DNA from: Sphingomonas sp.
GTDB taxonomy: Bacteria > Pseudomonadota > Alphaproteobacteria > Sphingomonadales > Sphingomonadaceae
DNA length: 27,738 nt
Reading direction: 5' to 3'
NCBI GenBank assembly: GCA_019247755.1
Contig: JAFBAM010000034.1
Location: forward strand, 1-27,738
The position numbers and the translations under genes were made by a program. Below are positions 8,614 to 15,729 of this stretch, one piece after another (the first letter of the stretch is position 1; each line of letters opens with the position of its first letter). Under the pieces are notes generated by a model that was not told the origin of the DNA, did not search any database, and saw nothing but the letters and a program-made list of their open reading frames with translations.

Positions 8614-9548
8614 TCCGCTGGGTCGCAGCGCTGCTCCTGCTCGTGGCCGCTCCTGCCTTCGCCGGCGACGCGAACGCGCCAGTTCATGTCAGTGCCGGCA
8701 CGATCGTCGACCTCGGCGTCCTCAAGTCCAAATATGTCGACCCGCGCCGCGTCGTCGTCTGGCTACCGCCCGGCTATTCGTCCCGCGGACCCAAGCATGC
8801 CGTACTGTACATGCACGACGGGCAAAACCTCTTCGACAACGGTACGGCCGGTTACGACCATGAATGGGAAGTCGACGAACATCTTTCCAAGCTGATCGCC
8901 GAGAAGAAGGTTCGGCCGACGATCGTCGTGGGCATCTGGAATACGCCCAAGCGACTCCAGGAATATGTGCCCTCAAAGGCGTTCACCACGCTGCCCGACG
9001 CGTATCGCGAAAAGGTGAAGGCATTGTACGGCGGCGATCCGCTCTCCGATGGCTATCTGAAGTTCGTCGTCAGCGAGCTTCGACCGATGATCGACCAAAG
9101 ATTCAACGTGAAGACCGATCGCGCGAATACCTTCGTGATGGGCTCATCGATGGGCGGCCTGATTTCGCTCTACGCCATCGACGAATATCCTCAGATCTTC
9201 GGCGGCGCCGGCATGGTCTCGACCCACTGGCCGCTCGTCATCAACCCCGACGGCAAGCCGCTCAGCGACGAAGACTATGAGATCGTCTCCTCGACGTTCG
9301 AGCGGTACCTGACGCCCGCGCTGCCAGACCCAAAGACCCACAGGCTCTATTTTGATTATGGCAGCGAAACGCTTGATGCGGCCTACGCGCGCTACCAGGC
9401 CCGCGTGGACAGGATCGTCGCCAGGCGCGGGTACACGCAAGGCGCCAACTGGCTGACCAAGAGCTTCCCCGGCCAGAAGCACAATGAGATCAGCTGGGCT
9501 TCGCGGGTGGACATCCCGCTGCAGTTCCTGCTCGCCCCGCCGCGCTAA
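8610..9548 (+). CDS. Exported alpha/beta hydrolase, putative esterase family (COG2819/PF00756-like)
   Basis: This 312-residue protein starts with a clear signal peptide (MIRWVAALLLLVAAPAFAG). The mature part has the alpha/beta-hydrolase fold: WLPPGY, YMHDGQNLFD near the oxyanion hole, nucleophile elbow GSSMGG with Ser180, and a C-terminal His291 in GQKHNEISW. This matches the esterase-D/enterochelin-esterase-like group. The start overlaps the GH31 stop (ATGA), making it the last gene of the operon. Its substrate is unknown. Removal of acyl groups from a polysaccharide or oligosaccharide would suit the context but is only inference. The 3' end overlaps the convergent glucokinase by four bases. 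Confidence 0.88.
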   Translation: MIRWVAALLLLVAAPAFAGDANAPVHVSAGTIVDLGVLKSKYVDPRRVVVWLPPGYSSRGPKHAVLYMHDGQNLFDNGTAGYDHEWEVDEHLSKLIAEKKVRPTIVVGIWNTPKRLQEYVPSKAFTTLPDAYREKVKALYGGDPLSDGYLKFVVSELRPMIDQRFNVKTDRANTFVMGSSMGGLISLYAIDEYPQIFGGAGMVSTHWPLVINPDGKPLSDEDYEIVSSTFERYLTPALPDPKTHRLYFDYGSETLDAAYARYQARVDRIVARRGYTQGANWLTKSFPGQKHNEISWASRVDIPLQFLLAPPR

Positions 9549-10516
9549 ATAGCGTGCTCTTTCGCGAAGGCAGCCGCGGCGCCAAACAGGCCCGGCTGGG
9601 GATGGGTGATGAGCCTAACCGGCATTTCGTCCATGCGGCGTTCAAACCGTCCCTTGGCGATAAACCGGTCGCGGAAGCCTGATTTCGGCAGGTAATCGGC
9701 GAGGCGGAGGCCGATCCCGCCGGCAATGACGACCGCATGGGCACCCTGCGCCAGCGCGATATCGCCAGCGACTGCGCCCAGGACCAGGCAGAGGCGATCG
9801 AGCGCCGCATTGGCGAGGCTGTCACCGCCGGCAAGCGCCGCTGCCCAGAGCTGCTTGTCGTCGTGAAAAGCGAGATCCCTGCCCTCGATCGCGCCAAGCG
9901 CCTCGTAGAGGTTCCAGAGTCCCTGCCCTGACGCAACGCGCTCGATCGAAACGCGGCGGAAGTGGCGACGGAGCTGAGCGAGGATCTTGTCCTCGAGCAA
10001 GTCCAGAGGCGCGAAGTCGATATGACCGCCTTCGGTCTCGATCACGTCGTAACGGTCGTTGCTTCGAAGAACAGAGGCGACCCCGAGACCTGTGCCTGGC
10101 CCGACAATCGAGATCACCCCTTCCGCTGGAAGCGCTCGATCGGGGCCGCACAGGTGCTGGAAATACCCGTCGTCCAGCGTCGCGACAGCGTAGCCGACCG
10201 CGCCAAAGTCATTGACGACAGTATAGCGATCGACGCCGAGCCGCTCCTTGATGAGCGCAGGGCGGATCACCCAGGGGTTGTTGGTGAGCTTAAGGACCTC
10301 GCCGCCGACCGGTCCGGCGAAGGCGATCGCAAGGTCTTGGGGCAATGCAGCCCCTATGCGTCTGCCAAACTCCTCCCATGCAAGCTGGAAGCTCGCATGT
10401 TCGGCGGTCTTCAGGGTGACTGGTTCATCGAGCGACGAGACCTTGCCATTCTCGACGGAGGCAAGAGCGAAACGGGCATGGGTTCCACCGACATCGGCAA
10501 CCGCGATCTGCTTCAT
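9545..10516 (-). CDS. glk: Glucokinase (ROK-unrelated GlkA/COG0837 type)
   Basis: This 323-residue protein phosphorylates glucose with ATP to glucose 6-phosphate in the cytoplasm. Visible motifs: phosphate-binding VADVGGTHARFAL at the N-terminus, AFAGPV, catalytic Asp103 in VVNDFGAVG, GPGTGLGVA, the sugar-contacting ETEGGHIDF, and VIAGGIG near the C-terminus. Length fits the family (about 320). It points toward the alpha-glucan operon and its stop overlaps the esterase stop. It plausibly receives the glucose made by the three glycosidases. Directly upstream on the same strand is tRNA-Val, 31 bases away. Only weak ribosome-binding complementarity is seen before the ATG. Confidence 0.95.
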   Translation of the reverse strand: MKQIAVADVGGTHARFALASVENGKVSSLDEPVTLKTAEHASFQLAWEEFGRRIGAALPQDLAIAFAGPVGGEVLKLTNNPWVIRPALIKERLGVDRYTVVNDFGAVGYAVATLDDGYFQHLCGPDRALPAEGVISIVGPGTGLGVASVLRSNDRYDVIETEGGHIDFAPLDLLEDKILAQLRRHFRRVSIERVASGQGLWNLYEALGAIEGRDLAFHDDKQLWAAALAGGDSLANAALDRLCLVLGAVAGDIALAQGAHAVVIAGGIGLRLADYLPKSGFRDRFIAKGRFERRMDEMPVRLITHPQPGLFGAAAAFAKEHAI

Positions 10517-10547
10517 GCCTGGTCTGTTAGCATGTTGCGGGGAAAAA

Positions 10548-10622
10548 TGGTGGGCGTGGCAAGGATTGAACTTGCGACCCCTGCGATGTCAACACAGTGC
10601 TCTACCACTGAGCTACACGCCC
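10548..10622 (-). tRNA. tRNA-Val (anticodon GAC)
   Basis: All arms fold: acceptor GGGCGTG/CACGCCC, D stem GCTC/GAGC with a 7-base loop, anticodon stem CTGTG/CGCAG (one T-G pair) with loop TTGACAT giving anticodon GAC, T stem GCAAG/CTTGC with loop TTCAATC, discriminator A and an encoded CCA. Total length is 75 bases. Five T residues follow the CCA on the minus strand and may help termination. Confidence 0.97.
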
Positions 10623-10674
10623 ACCCGGGTCAGCCGATGTGGCTTGGAGAAGCGGCATTTAGGGAGCAGTCGCG

Positions 10675-10692
10675 AAAGGCGCAACCGCCTTT
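10675..10692 (-). terminator. Possible terminator hairpin downstream of cpdR
   Basis: Seven base pairs (AAAGGCG with CGCCTTT) close a four-base loop 10 bases past the cpdR stop. On the minus strand the arm ends in TTT but no longer T-run follows, so termination may be weak. It lies between cpdR and the tRNA gene and would separate the two units. Confidence 0.45.
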
Positions 10693-10701
10693 TCGACAGC
10701 G

Positions 10702-11079
10702 TCAGAGCCGGCCGTGCTGGTCCTCGGTCTGGAACATCCGGTCCACCTCCATCACCAGGTCCTTGAGGTGGAACGGCTTGGAGAGAAGCTTGGCCTCCGG
10801 TGCGGTCCGGCCGCCCTGGAGAGCGACTGCCGCAAAGCCGGTGATGAACATCACGCGCATGGCGGGGTCGATCGCGCTTGCCTTCTGGGCGAGCTCGATC
10901 CCGTCCATCTCCGGCATGACGATATCGGTCAGCAGCAGGTCGAAATGCTGGGTCTCGAGCAGCGGCATCGCTTCGGTGCCGCAACCGACCGCCTCCACCT
11001 CGTAGCCGACCCGCTGCAACGCCCGCTGCAGATACTCGCGCATCGACGTATCGTCTTCGGCCAGGAGAATTCTTGCCAT
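10702..11079 (-). CDS. cpdR: CpdR-type single-domain response regulator
   Basis: This 125-residue stand-alone receiver domain begins MARILLAEDD and has phosphoacceptor Asp52 in LLLTDIVMPEMDGIEL, the switch Thr in MFITGFAAVAL and the conserved Lys in LLSKPFHL. It closely resembles alphaproteobacterial CpdR, which when unphosphorylated primes the ClpXP protease to degrade cell-cycle regulators and is inactivated by the CckA-ChpT phosphorelay. The ATG at 11079 is chosen over GTG at 11085 because family members start MARILLAED and AGAG lies five bases before it. The C-terminus carries a short polar extension (QTEDQHGRL). The adjacent divergent N-formylglutamate amidohydrolase is, from memory, a frequent neighbour of cpdR. 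Confidence 0.88.
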   Translation of the reverse strand: MARILLAEDDTSMREYLQRALQRVGYEVEAVGCGTEAMPLLETQHFDLLLTDIVMPEMDGIELAQKASAIDPAMRVMFITGFAAVALQGGRTAPEAKLLSKPFHLKDLVMEVDRMFQTEDQHGRL

Positions 11080-11191
11080 GGGCACTCTATGCTCTGCTCA
11101 TTCGTGTTTTTCCAGAAGCGAATAATGCGCTCGTGCGTTGCTTGCTCCTTCTGCAAGTCCTAATCTGGCACGAAATTTAACCCTGGGCCCC

Positions 11192-12031
11192 GTGAGCAAG
11201 CTCCCCTCTCCAATCATTCATGAGCCGCGCGGGGATCTCCCCGTCCTCCTGTCCGTGCCTCATTCCGGACGCGATTACCCCGACTGGCTGGTCGGCCTTG
11301 CGGGCGGCGGCAAATCGGCACTGACAGTCCTCGAAGACCCCCTGGTGGATCGGCTGGTGTGGCGTGCACTGCAGCGCGGCTGCGGCGCGGTGATCGCGCG
11401 GGCGCCTAGAGCAGCTGTCGATTGCAACCGCGCCGAGGACGATGTCGATCCATCGGTAGTGGACGGCGCGAGGCGCAGTCGCGTCAGCGCCCGAGCCCGT
11501 GGCGGGCTGGGCATCGTACCGGCGAGAACGCAGCAGCATGGCTATCTATGGCGTAGGGCGATAACCCCCAAGCAGCTTGACGAGCGCCTGAGCCACGCGC
11601 ACCGGCCCTATCACGCCGCGATCGAGACGCAGCTGCAACTGCTGCTTGACCGGTTCGGCTGCGCCCTGCTGCTCGATTGCCACTCAATGCCGCCGCCGCC
11701 GGATGACGTCCCGCCAATGGTGTTCGGCGACTGCCGCGGCCGGACGGCCGGTGCTTGGGTGAGCGCCGAAGCGATGGCGATCACGTCGCGCTGCGGGTTC
11801 GAGGCCGGCCTCAACGACCCTTTCGCTGGGGGCCACATCATCGAGCGCCACGCCAAGCCGGCCAACGGAATCCATGCGCTTCAGCTGGAAATCGATCGCC
11901 GCTGCTACCTCGATGCCAAGCTAGCTAAGCCGGGCGCGGGCTTCGACCGCGTCGCGACGTTCATCGAGACGCTGGTGGTCGAGCTCGGGCAGGAAATGAT
12001 CGGCCGCCGCTACGCGACAGCGGCCGAATAG
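11192..12031 (+). CDS. N-formylglutamate amidohydrolase family protein
   Basis: This protein of about 279 residues matches the N-formylglutamate amidohydrolase family (PF05013), which releases formate and glutamate from N-formylglutamate in histidine breakdown but often has no assigned role outside hut operons. Motifs include LSVPHSGRDYP near the N-terminus, DCNRAEDDVDPS, LLLDCHSMPPP and HIIERHAKPANGIHALQLEI. The frame is open upstream to a TTG at 11138, but GTG at 11192 gives the usual start just before the VPHSG strand; no clear ribosome site precedes either, so the start is uncertain. No hut genes are nearby. The gene ends one base short of the convergent SapC gene's stop codon. Confidence 0.85.
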   Translation: MSKLPSPIIHEPRGDLPVLLSVPHSGRDYPDWLVGLAGGGKSALTVLEDPLVDRLVWRALQRGCGAVIARAPRAAVDCNRAEDDVDPSVVDGARRSRVSARARGGLGIVPARTQQHGYLWRRAITPKQLDERLSHAHRPYHAAIETQLQLLLDRFGCALLLDCHSMPPPPDDVPPMVFGDCRGRTAGAWVSAEAMAITSRCGFEAGLNDPFAGGHIIERHAKPANGIHALQLEIDRRCYLDAKLAKPGAGFDRVATFIETLVVELGQEMIGRRYATAAE

Positions 12032-12032
12032 A

Positions 12033-12824
12033 TCAGACGACTGCGTCCGACAGTTGCGGCATCAGGCTGGGCGCCTTGCCCTGCTGCATCTGCCGCGCGA
12101 AAACGTCACGCATCTGGCTCAATGAGAAAAGGTGCGCGTAGACAAGCGGCAGCATCCCGCTCTGGTTCATCTTGCGGAGCTCGTCACCGCGAAGGTTCCT
12201 GATCTTGTCCTCGTCGACCATGCGGAAGCCGCGGTAAACGAACGGCTGCTCGGCACCCTCGGGCTGGATCGCGACCTCGCCGTCCATGAGGAGGTCGGAC
12301 TTCACCAGATCCTCGACGAAGGCGTTGGTGCGAAGGCCCGCGGCTTCAAACTGCTCGCAGAACTCCAGGATCGCCTTGGTCGCCGCGCTTGGTTGATCGC
12401 CGTCGAACAGCATCTCGCCCTCGTCGAACTCCCCAACCGCGCCCGAAGTCGGGTCATAGCAAAGCGACAGCTCGTCGCTCTCCGGCCGAAGCTTCGCGAG
12501 GAGGAAGGGATAACGACGGAGATAAGCGGGGATGTAGAGGTTCGGGTCGCCGGCGCGGCCGTTGTCATCAAGGAAGACGTTCACGCCCTCGTTCAGGCCC
12601 ATCAGCGCGATCGGGACAGGCACATCACCGACTGAAAAGACGATGGGATAGTGCCGCTGAACCAAGGTGAATTCGTCCACGGTCAGTGGCACGGCATGCG
12701 TCTTCCCCACTTCGGGCATGCTCGTGATTCCGCGCACATGCATTTTGCCGTGCTGTTCGAAGCTCAACGCCTCGAGCGCATTGTAGAATAAGGGCAGGTT
12801 CTGGGTCGGGGCGGCAGTCGCCAT
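12033..12824 (-). CDS. SapC family protein
   Basis: This 263-residue protein fits the SapC family (PF07277), named after an S-layer-linked gene. Characteristic stretches are FYNALEALSFEQHG, AVPLTVDEF, HYPIVFS, VFLDDNGRAG and PAYLRRYPFLLA in the first half, with RGFRMVDEDKI and YAHLFSL near the end. No signal peptide or membrane segment is visible and no catalytic motif is known. In sphingomonads and caulobacters SapC genes often sit beside TonB-receptor/halogenase clusters; here it is 9 kb away and on the other strand. An AGGAGA ribosome site lies about ten bases before the ATG. Molecular function is unknown. Confidence 0.87.
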   Translation of the reverse strand: MATAAPTQNLPLFYNALEALSFEQHGKMHVRGITSMPEVGKTHAVPLTVDEFTLVQRHYPIVFSVGDVPVPIALMGLNEGVNVFLDDNGRAGDPNLYIPAYLRRYPFLLAKLRPESDELSLCYDPTSGAVGEFDEGEMLFDGDQPSAATKAILEFCEQFEAAGLRTNAFVEDLVKSDLLMDGEVAIQPEGAEQPFVYRGFRMVDEDKIRNLRGDELRKMNQSGMLPLVYAHLFSLSQMRDVFARQMQQGKAPSLMPQLSDAVV

Positions 12825-12912
12825 CTTGGAATCTTCTCCTGGGGTCCGGACTTACCGCTGCGCGCCTCATGCGCACGTGCCGAAAACAGTGTGACGCGCC
12901 TCTATTGGGCTA

Positions 12913-12979
12913 GCGGCCGTTAGGCAAGCGGGCGAGAACCCCAATTACGGCCGCCAGCGCCAGTTCATTGAACATTCAA
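12913..12979. promoter_or_regulatory. Inverted repeats in the divergent sapC / small-exported-protein intergenic region
   Basis: The 196-base divergent region holds two inverted repeats: GCGGCCGT (12913-12920) with ACGGCCGC (12947-12954), and TTGAA-CA-TTCAA (12968-12979). The second has the form of a small dimeric operator. No convincing -35/-10 pair was found. A regulatory role is a guess from position. Confidence 0.3.
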
Positions 12980-13020
12980 CGCTTTGCTGCGAAGCCTTGG
13001 TCATGGGGACGGGCGCTTAG

Positions 13021-13455
13021 GTGACTTCGGTCGCGATCTGGAATCTGTTGCCGCTGCTGGTAGGCCTCTTCGGGGCGCAGCCTGGCGTCGTTAGCCAGTC
13101 GGTCACGCGCTTGATCATCCAGGACGAGGTGATCCTGCGCGTTCCAGTCCAGCCGCGACCGTTGATGCCGGACATCGAATGGGTGGAAAAGAAGGGGCCC
13201 AAATGCATCCCGGCCGCCGCGATCCAGCGCGCATTGCTCAACGGCTCGGCACAGGTCGATTTCGTTCTCGTCAATCACGCTCGTATTCGTGCCCAATTCG
13301 ACGAGGATTGCCCGGCGCTCGATTTCTACGGCGGCTTCTATCTGCAGCCGCAGGACGAGCGGCTATGCGCAGGGCGCGACGCCGTGCATTCACGCATCGG
13401 CGGCAGCTGCACCATCGAGAAGTTCAAGCAGCTCATTCCCAAATTCCGTCACTGA
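13021..13455 (+). CDS. Small exported four-cysteine protein of unknown function
   Basis: This 144-residue frame begins with GTG directly after an in-frame TAG, which limits the start. The N-terminus (VAIWNLLPLLVGLFGA) is hydrophobic and could be a signal peptide, although it lacks a basic n-region. The rest is soluble, with four cysteines (GPKCIP, DEDCPA, ERLCAG, GGSCTI) that could form two disulfides in the periplasm, and a DFYGGFYLQPQDERLCAGRD block that looks like a conserved core. I do not recognise a named family; similar proteins seem to occur in sphingomonads. It is divergent from sapC and its 3' end overlaps the kinase gene by seven bases. Codon use and GC match the neighbours, supporting a real gene. 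Confidence 0.75.
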   Translation: MTSVAIWNLLPLLVGLFGAQPGVVSQSVTRLIIQDEVILRVPVQPRPLMPDIEWVEKKGPKCIPAAAIQRALLNGSAQVDFVLVNHARIRAQFDEDCPALDFYGGFYLQPQDERLCAGRDAVHSRIGGSCTIEKFKQLIPKFRH

Positions 13456-14822
13456 CGGCGAAGGATTAGCCGGACCTTCAGGCCCGGGTGATTGTCCTCG
13501 AGCAGGATTTCACCGCCATGAAGCCTGGCAACGGCCCGCACTAGCGCGAGGCCGAGGCCGCTCCCCTCGGTCGTACGGGCTTCCTCCAGCCGCCGGTATT
13601 TGCGAACGGCGTCCTCCCGCAGCTCCGGTGAAATGCCGGGACCCCGATCGCTGACAATGATCTCGACGCGATCTGCGTGGTCCTCGAGCGCGAGGCGAAT
13701 GGGGCCCGCTCCGTCGGCATATTTCAGGGCGTTGTCGATGAGGTTGGCGACAGCGCGCCCAATCATCTGCCGATTTCCGACATAGTGGATTGCCACACTG
13801 CCATCGGTTTCGATCGGCAGACCGCGGTCCTCGGCGATCGGTTGATAGATTTCGCAAATGTCCCGGAGCAAATCGCCGAGATCGAAGTCGGTGAACTGCT
13901 CGTGCCCAACTCCGGCCTCGGCGCGGCTGATCTCCAAGGTGGTCGAAATCAAACGGAGCACCCGGTCAATGTCCATCGAAATGGCTTCGAGCGCCTGTTG
14001 CTCGGGGTCGGCGGCTGCATAGCCCGCAGCTTTCTCGATATTGGCCTGCATCCGCATGAGAGGCGAGCGAAGGTCATGGGCCAGAGAGTCCGTCACAAGA
14101 CGGAGTTGCTCAACCAGTTCCTCGATCCGAGCCAGCATCGCGTTGATGGCCGAAGCAACCGGTCCGAACTCCGCGCCCTCGGCACGCTCGTCGAGCCGAT
14201 GACTGAAGTCGCCGCCGGCAATTTGTGCCGCGACCCTTCCGACTGCGCGCGCACGCCGCTCAGTGATCCTAAGCAAGACTAAGCCGCTGATCAGGCCGAG
14301 GGGGACTGCGAGCAGAAGCGCGGCGATGAGTGCCTCGAATAGCGAGGCGCGCATTCGATCGCGTTCCTCGACACTGGTTCCGAGCAAGACACGCTCACCT
14401 GTAGGCAGCGGAAGCGATCGGAGAGCGAACAGGGTGCTCTGGCGACTCCGCTCCGTGTACAGGCGAATTTCGATCCAATTCTTTTCTGCAGGGATCGACG
14501 CCGGCCAGGCCGTCAGATTCCCGGCGATCTTTTTTCCAGAAGAATCGACGAGCAGAACGGCGCCGTCACGCACCATGCCGGTGTCGATCTCTTCCTGAAC
14601 TTCCTCGACCAAACCGGCGACTCCGCGGTGGCGATAAGCGTAAAGGAGATCGTCTTGGCGATCGTCGATTCGGCTCCGGATTCGATGTTCGAGCAGCGTG
14701 TCCGTCTGACGGTAGACGAACAAAAGAACCGGGACGCTGACAAGCAGCGTGAAGGCAAGGCTGATCAAAGCCGCACGTATCGGCGCGGAGAATGGCAACG
14801 GCCGGCGAGCCGGCTTGGTCAA
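13449..14822 (-). CDS. Sensor histidine kinase
   Basis: This 457-residue inner-membrane kinase has TM1 (about 15-37), a periplasmic sensor of about 120 residues, TM2 (about 162-185), HAMP (186-238), HisKA with phosphoacceptor His249 in DSLAHDLRSPL, and an HATPase domain with an N box (NLIDNALKYA), G1 (SDRGPGIS) and G2 (GSGLGLALV). It should autophosphorylate and pass phosphate to the adjacent OmpR-type regulator. The start is TTG at 14822, overlapping the regulator's TGA as TTGA, so translation is coupled to the upstream gene; no ATG or GTG alternative precedes TM1. The sensor sequence does not identify the signal. Confidence 0.92.
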   Translation of the reverse strand: MTKPARRPLPFSAPIRAALISLAFTLLVSVPVLLFVYRQTDTLLEHRIRSRIDDRQDDLLYAYRHRGVAGLVEEVQEEIDTGMVRDGAVLLVDSSGKKIAGNLTAWPASIPAEKNWIEIRLYTERSRQSTLFALRSLPLPTGERVLLGTSVEERDRMRASLFEALIAALLLAVPLGLISGLVLLRITERRARAVGRVAAQIAGGDFSHRLDERAEGAEFGPVASAINAMLARIEELVEQLRLVTDSLAHDLRSPLMRMQANIEKAAGYAAADPEQQALEAISMDIDRVLRLISTTLEISRAEAGVGHEQFTDFDLGDLLRDICEIYQPIAEDRGLPIETDGSVAIHYVGNRQMIGRAVANLIDNALKYADGAGPIRLALEDHADRVEIIVSDRGPGISPELREDAVRKYRRLEEARTTEGSGLGLALVRAVARLHGGEILLEDNHPGLKVRLILRRQ

Positions 14823-15508
14823 GCCTGGTCGCTCAACATATAACCGACGCCACGCACCGTATGCAGAAGCGGGCGATCCGACCCCTCGTCGATCTTCTTC
14901 CGCAGGCGGCTGATGTGGACGTCGATGACGTTGGTGCCGGGGTCGAAATGATAATCCCAGACTTCTTCGAGCATCATCGTGCGGGTCACGACCTGTCCTT
15001 GATGACGGAGCAGCACCTCAAGCAGCCTGAACTCGCGCGGCTGAAGGTCGACGCGCTTCCCGGCCCGCTCGACGCGCCGTTTCAGCAGGTCCATCGTGAG
15101 ATCGGCGCAGCCGAGACTGGTCTCGACGGGTTCCGCCGACGTGCCCCCTCGACGCTGCAGCGCTTCGATCCTCGCCAGGAGCTCGGAGAAAGCGAAAGGC
15201 TTTGGCAGATAGTCGTCCGAGCCCGCCTTCAGCCCCTTCACCCGCTCGTCGGTGGAACCGAGTGCGGACAGTACGATGACCGGCGTATCGATTCCGGCAG
15301 CGCGGATGGCGCTCAGTACGGACAGACCGTCCATCCCCGGCAACATCCGGTCGAGCACGATGGCCGAATATTGGCTGTCGGTCGCGTGAAACAGGCCATC
15401 GCGGCCGTCCGTCGCGCGATCAACGATAAAGCCTTTCTCCTCGAGGCCGCCAGCAATGTAGTCCGCGGTCGTTTCATCGTCCTCGACCACGAGGATCTTC
15501 TTGCTCAT
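14819..15508 (-). CDS. OmpR-family response regulator
   Basis: This 229-residue protein has a receiver domain (KILVVEDDE; phosphoacceptor Asp53 in VLDRMLPGMDG; Lys in PKPFAFSEL) and a C-terminal winged helix (LQPREFRLLEVLLRH, EEVWDYHFDPGTNVIDVHISRLRKKID). It binds DNA when phosphorylated by the kinase encoded next. The ATG at 15508 is chosen because GGGAGAG lies a few bases upstream and the receiver begins right after it; an upstream in-frame start would add twelve unrelated residues. The C-terminal motif resembles CzcR/QseB/PhoP-type regulators but the regulon cannot be named. Confidence 0.93.
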   Translation of the reverse strand: MSKKILVVEDDETTADYIAGGLEEKGFIVDRATDGRDGLFHATDSQYSAIVLDRMLPGMDGLSVLSAIRAAGIDTPVIVLSALGSTDERVKGLKAGSDDYLPKPFAFSELLARIEALQRRGGTSAEPVETSLGCADLTMDLLKRRVERAGKRVDLQPREFRLLEVLLRHQGQVVTRTMMLEEVWDYHFDPGTNVIDVHISRLRKKIDEGSDRPLLHTVRGVGYMLSDQA

Positions 15509-15558
15509 GCATCTCTCCCACATGGGCGCATCGTCGGCGCACATGTTCGTTTGTCGAC

Positions 15559-15588
15559 CTTATCACGCGGCAATGCATCACATGACAA
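15559..15588 (-). promoter_or_regulatory. Candidate promoter for the two-component operon
   Basis: On the minus strand TTGTCA (15588-15583) and GATAAG (15564-15559) are spaced by 18 bases, matching sigma-70 consensus at 5 of 6 and 4 of 6 positions. The start site would fall about 45 bases upstream of the regulator ATG. Sequence match only. Confidence 0.38.
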
Positions 15589-15637
15589 ATCCGTAAGCCG
15601 CCGCGGTTGCGAAATCGGCTTCAATTCCCCACATTCC

Positions 15638-15666
15638 TTGACAAGCGCATCAGCTGCGGCATAGCC
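15638..15666 (+). promoter_or_regulatory. Candidate promoter for the DEAD-box helicase
   Basis: A perfect TTGACA (15638-15643) is followed after 16-17 bases by a poor -10 (CATAGC/ATAGCC). It lies about 65-90 bases before the helicase start in the divergent intergenic region. The weak -10 keeps confidence low. Confidence 0.33.
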
Positions 15667-15729
15667 GCGCTTCGCGCGTTCGCCGCATGGCATGACAAGC
15701 CGCGGCCCACTCTATCTTCCGGAACTTGA

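Noticed and set aside
9962..11005. Long plus-strand open frame running across glk, the tRNA and cpdR
   Set aside because: It crosses a confident tRNA and is antisense to two confident genes; composition is a GC-rich shadow.
11138..11191. Upstream TTG start for the amidohydrolase
   Set aside because: The extra 18 residues do not resemble the family, and weak promoter-like elements (TTGCTT, TAATCT) overlap this stretch.
15509..15544. Twelve-residue N-terminal extension of the response regulator
   Set aside because: The ATG at 15508 has a strong ribosome site and the receiver fold begins right after it.
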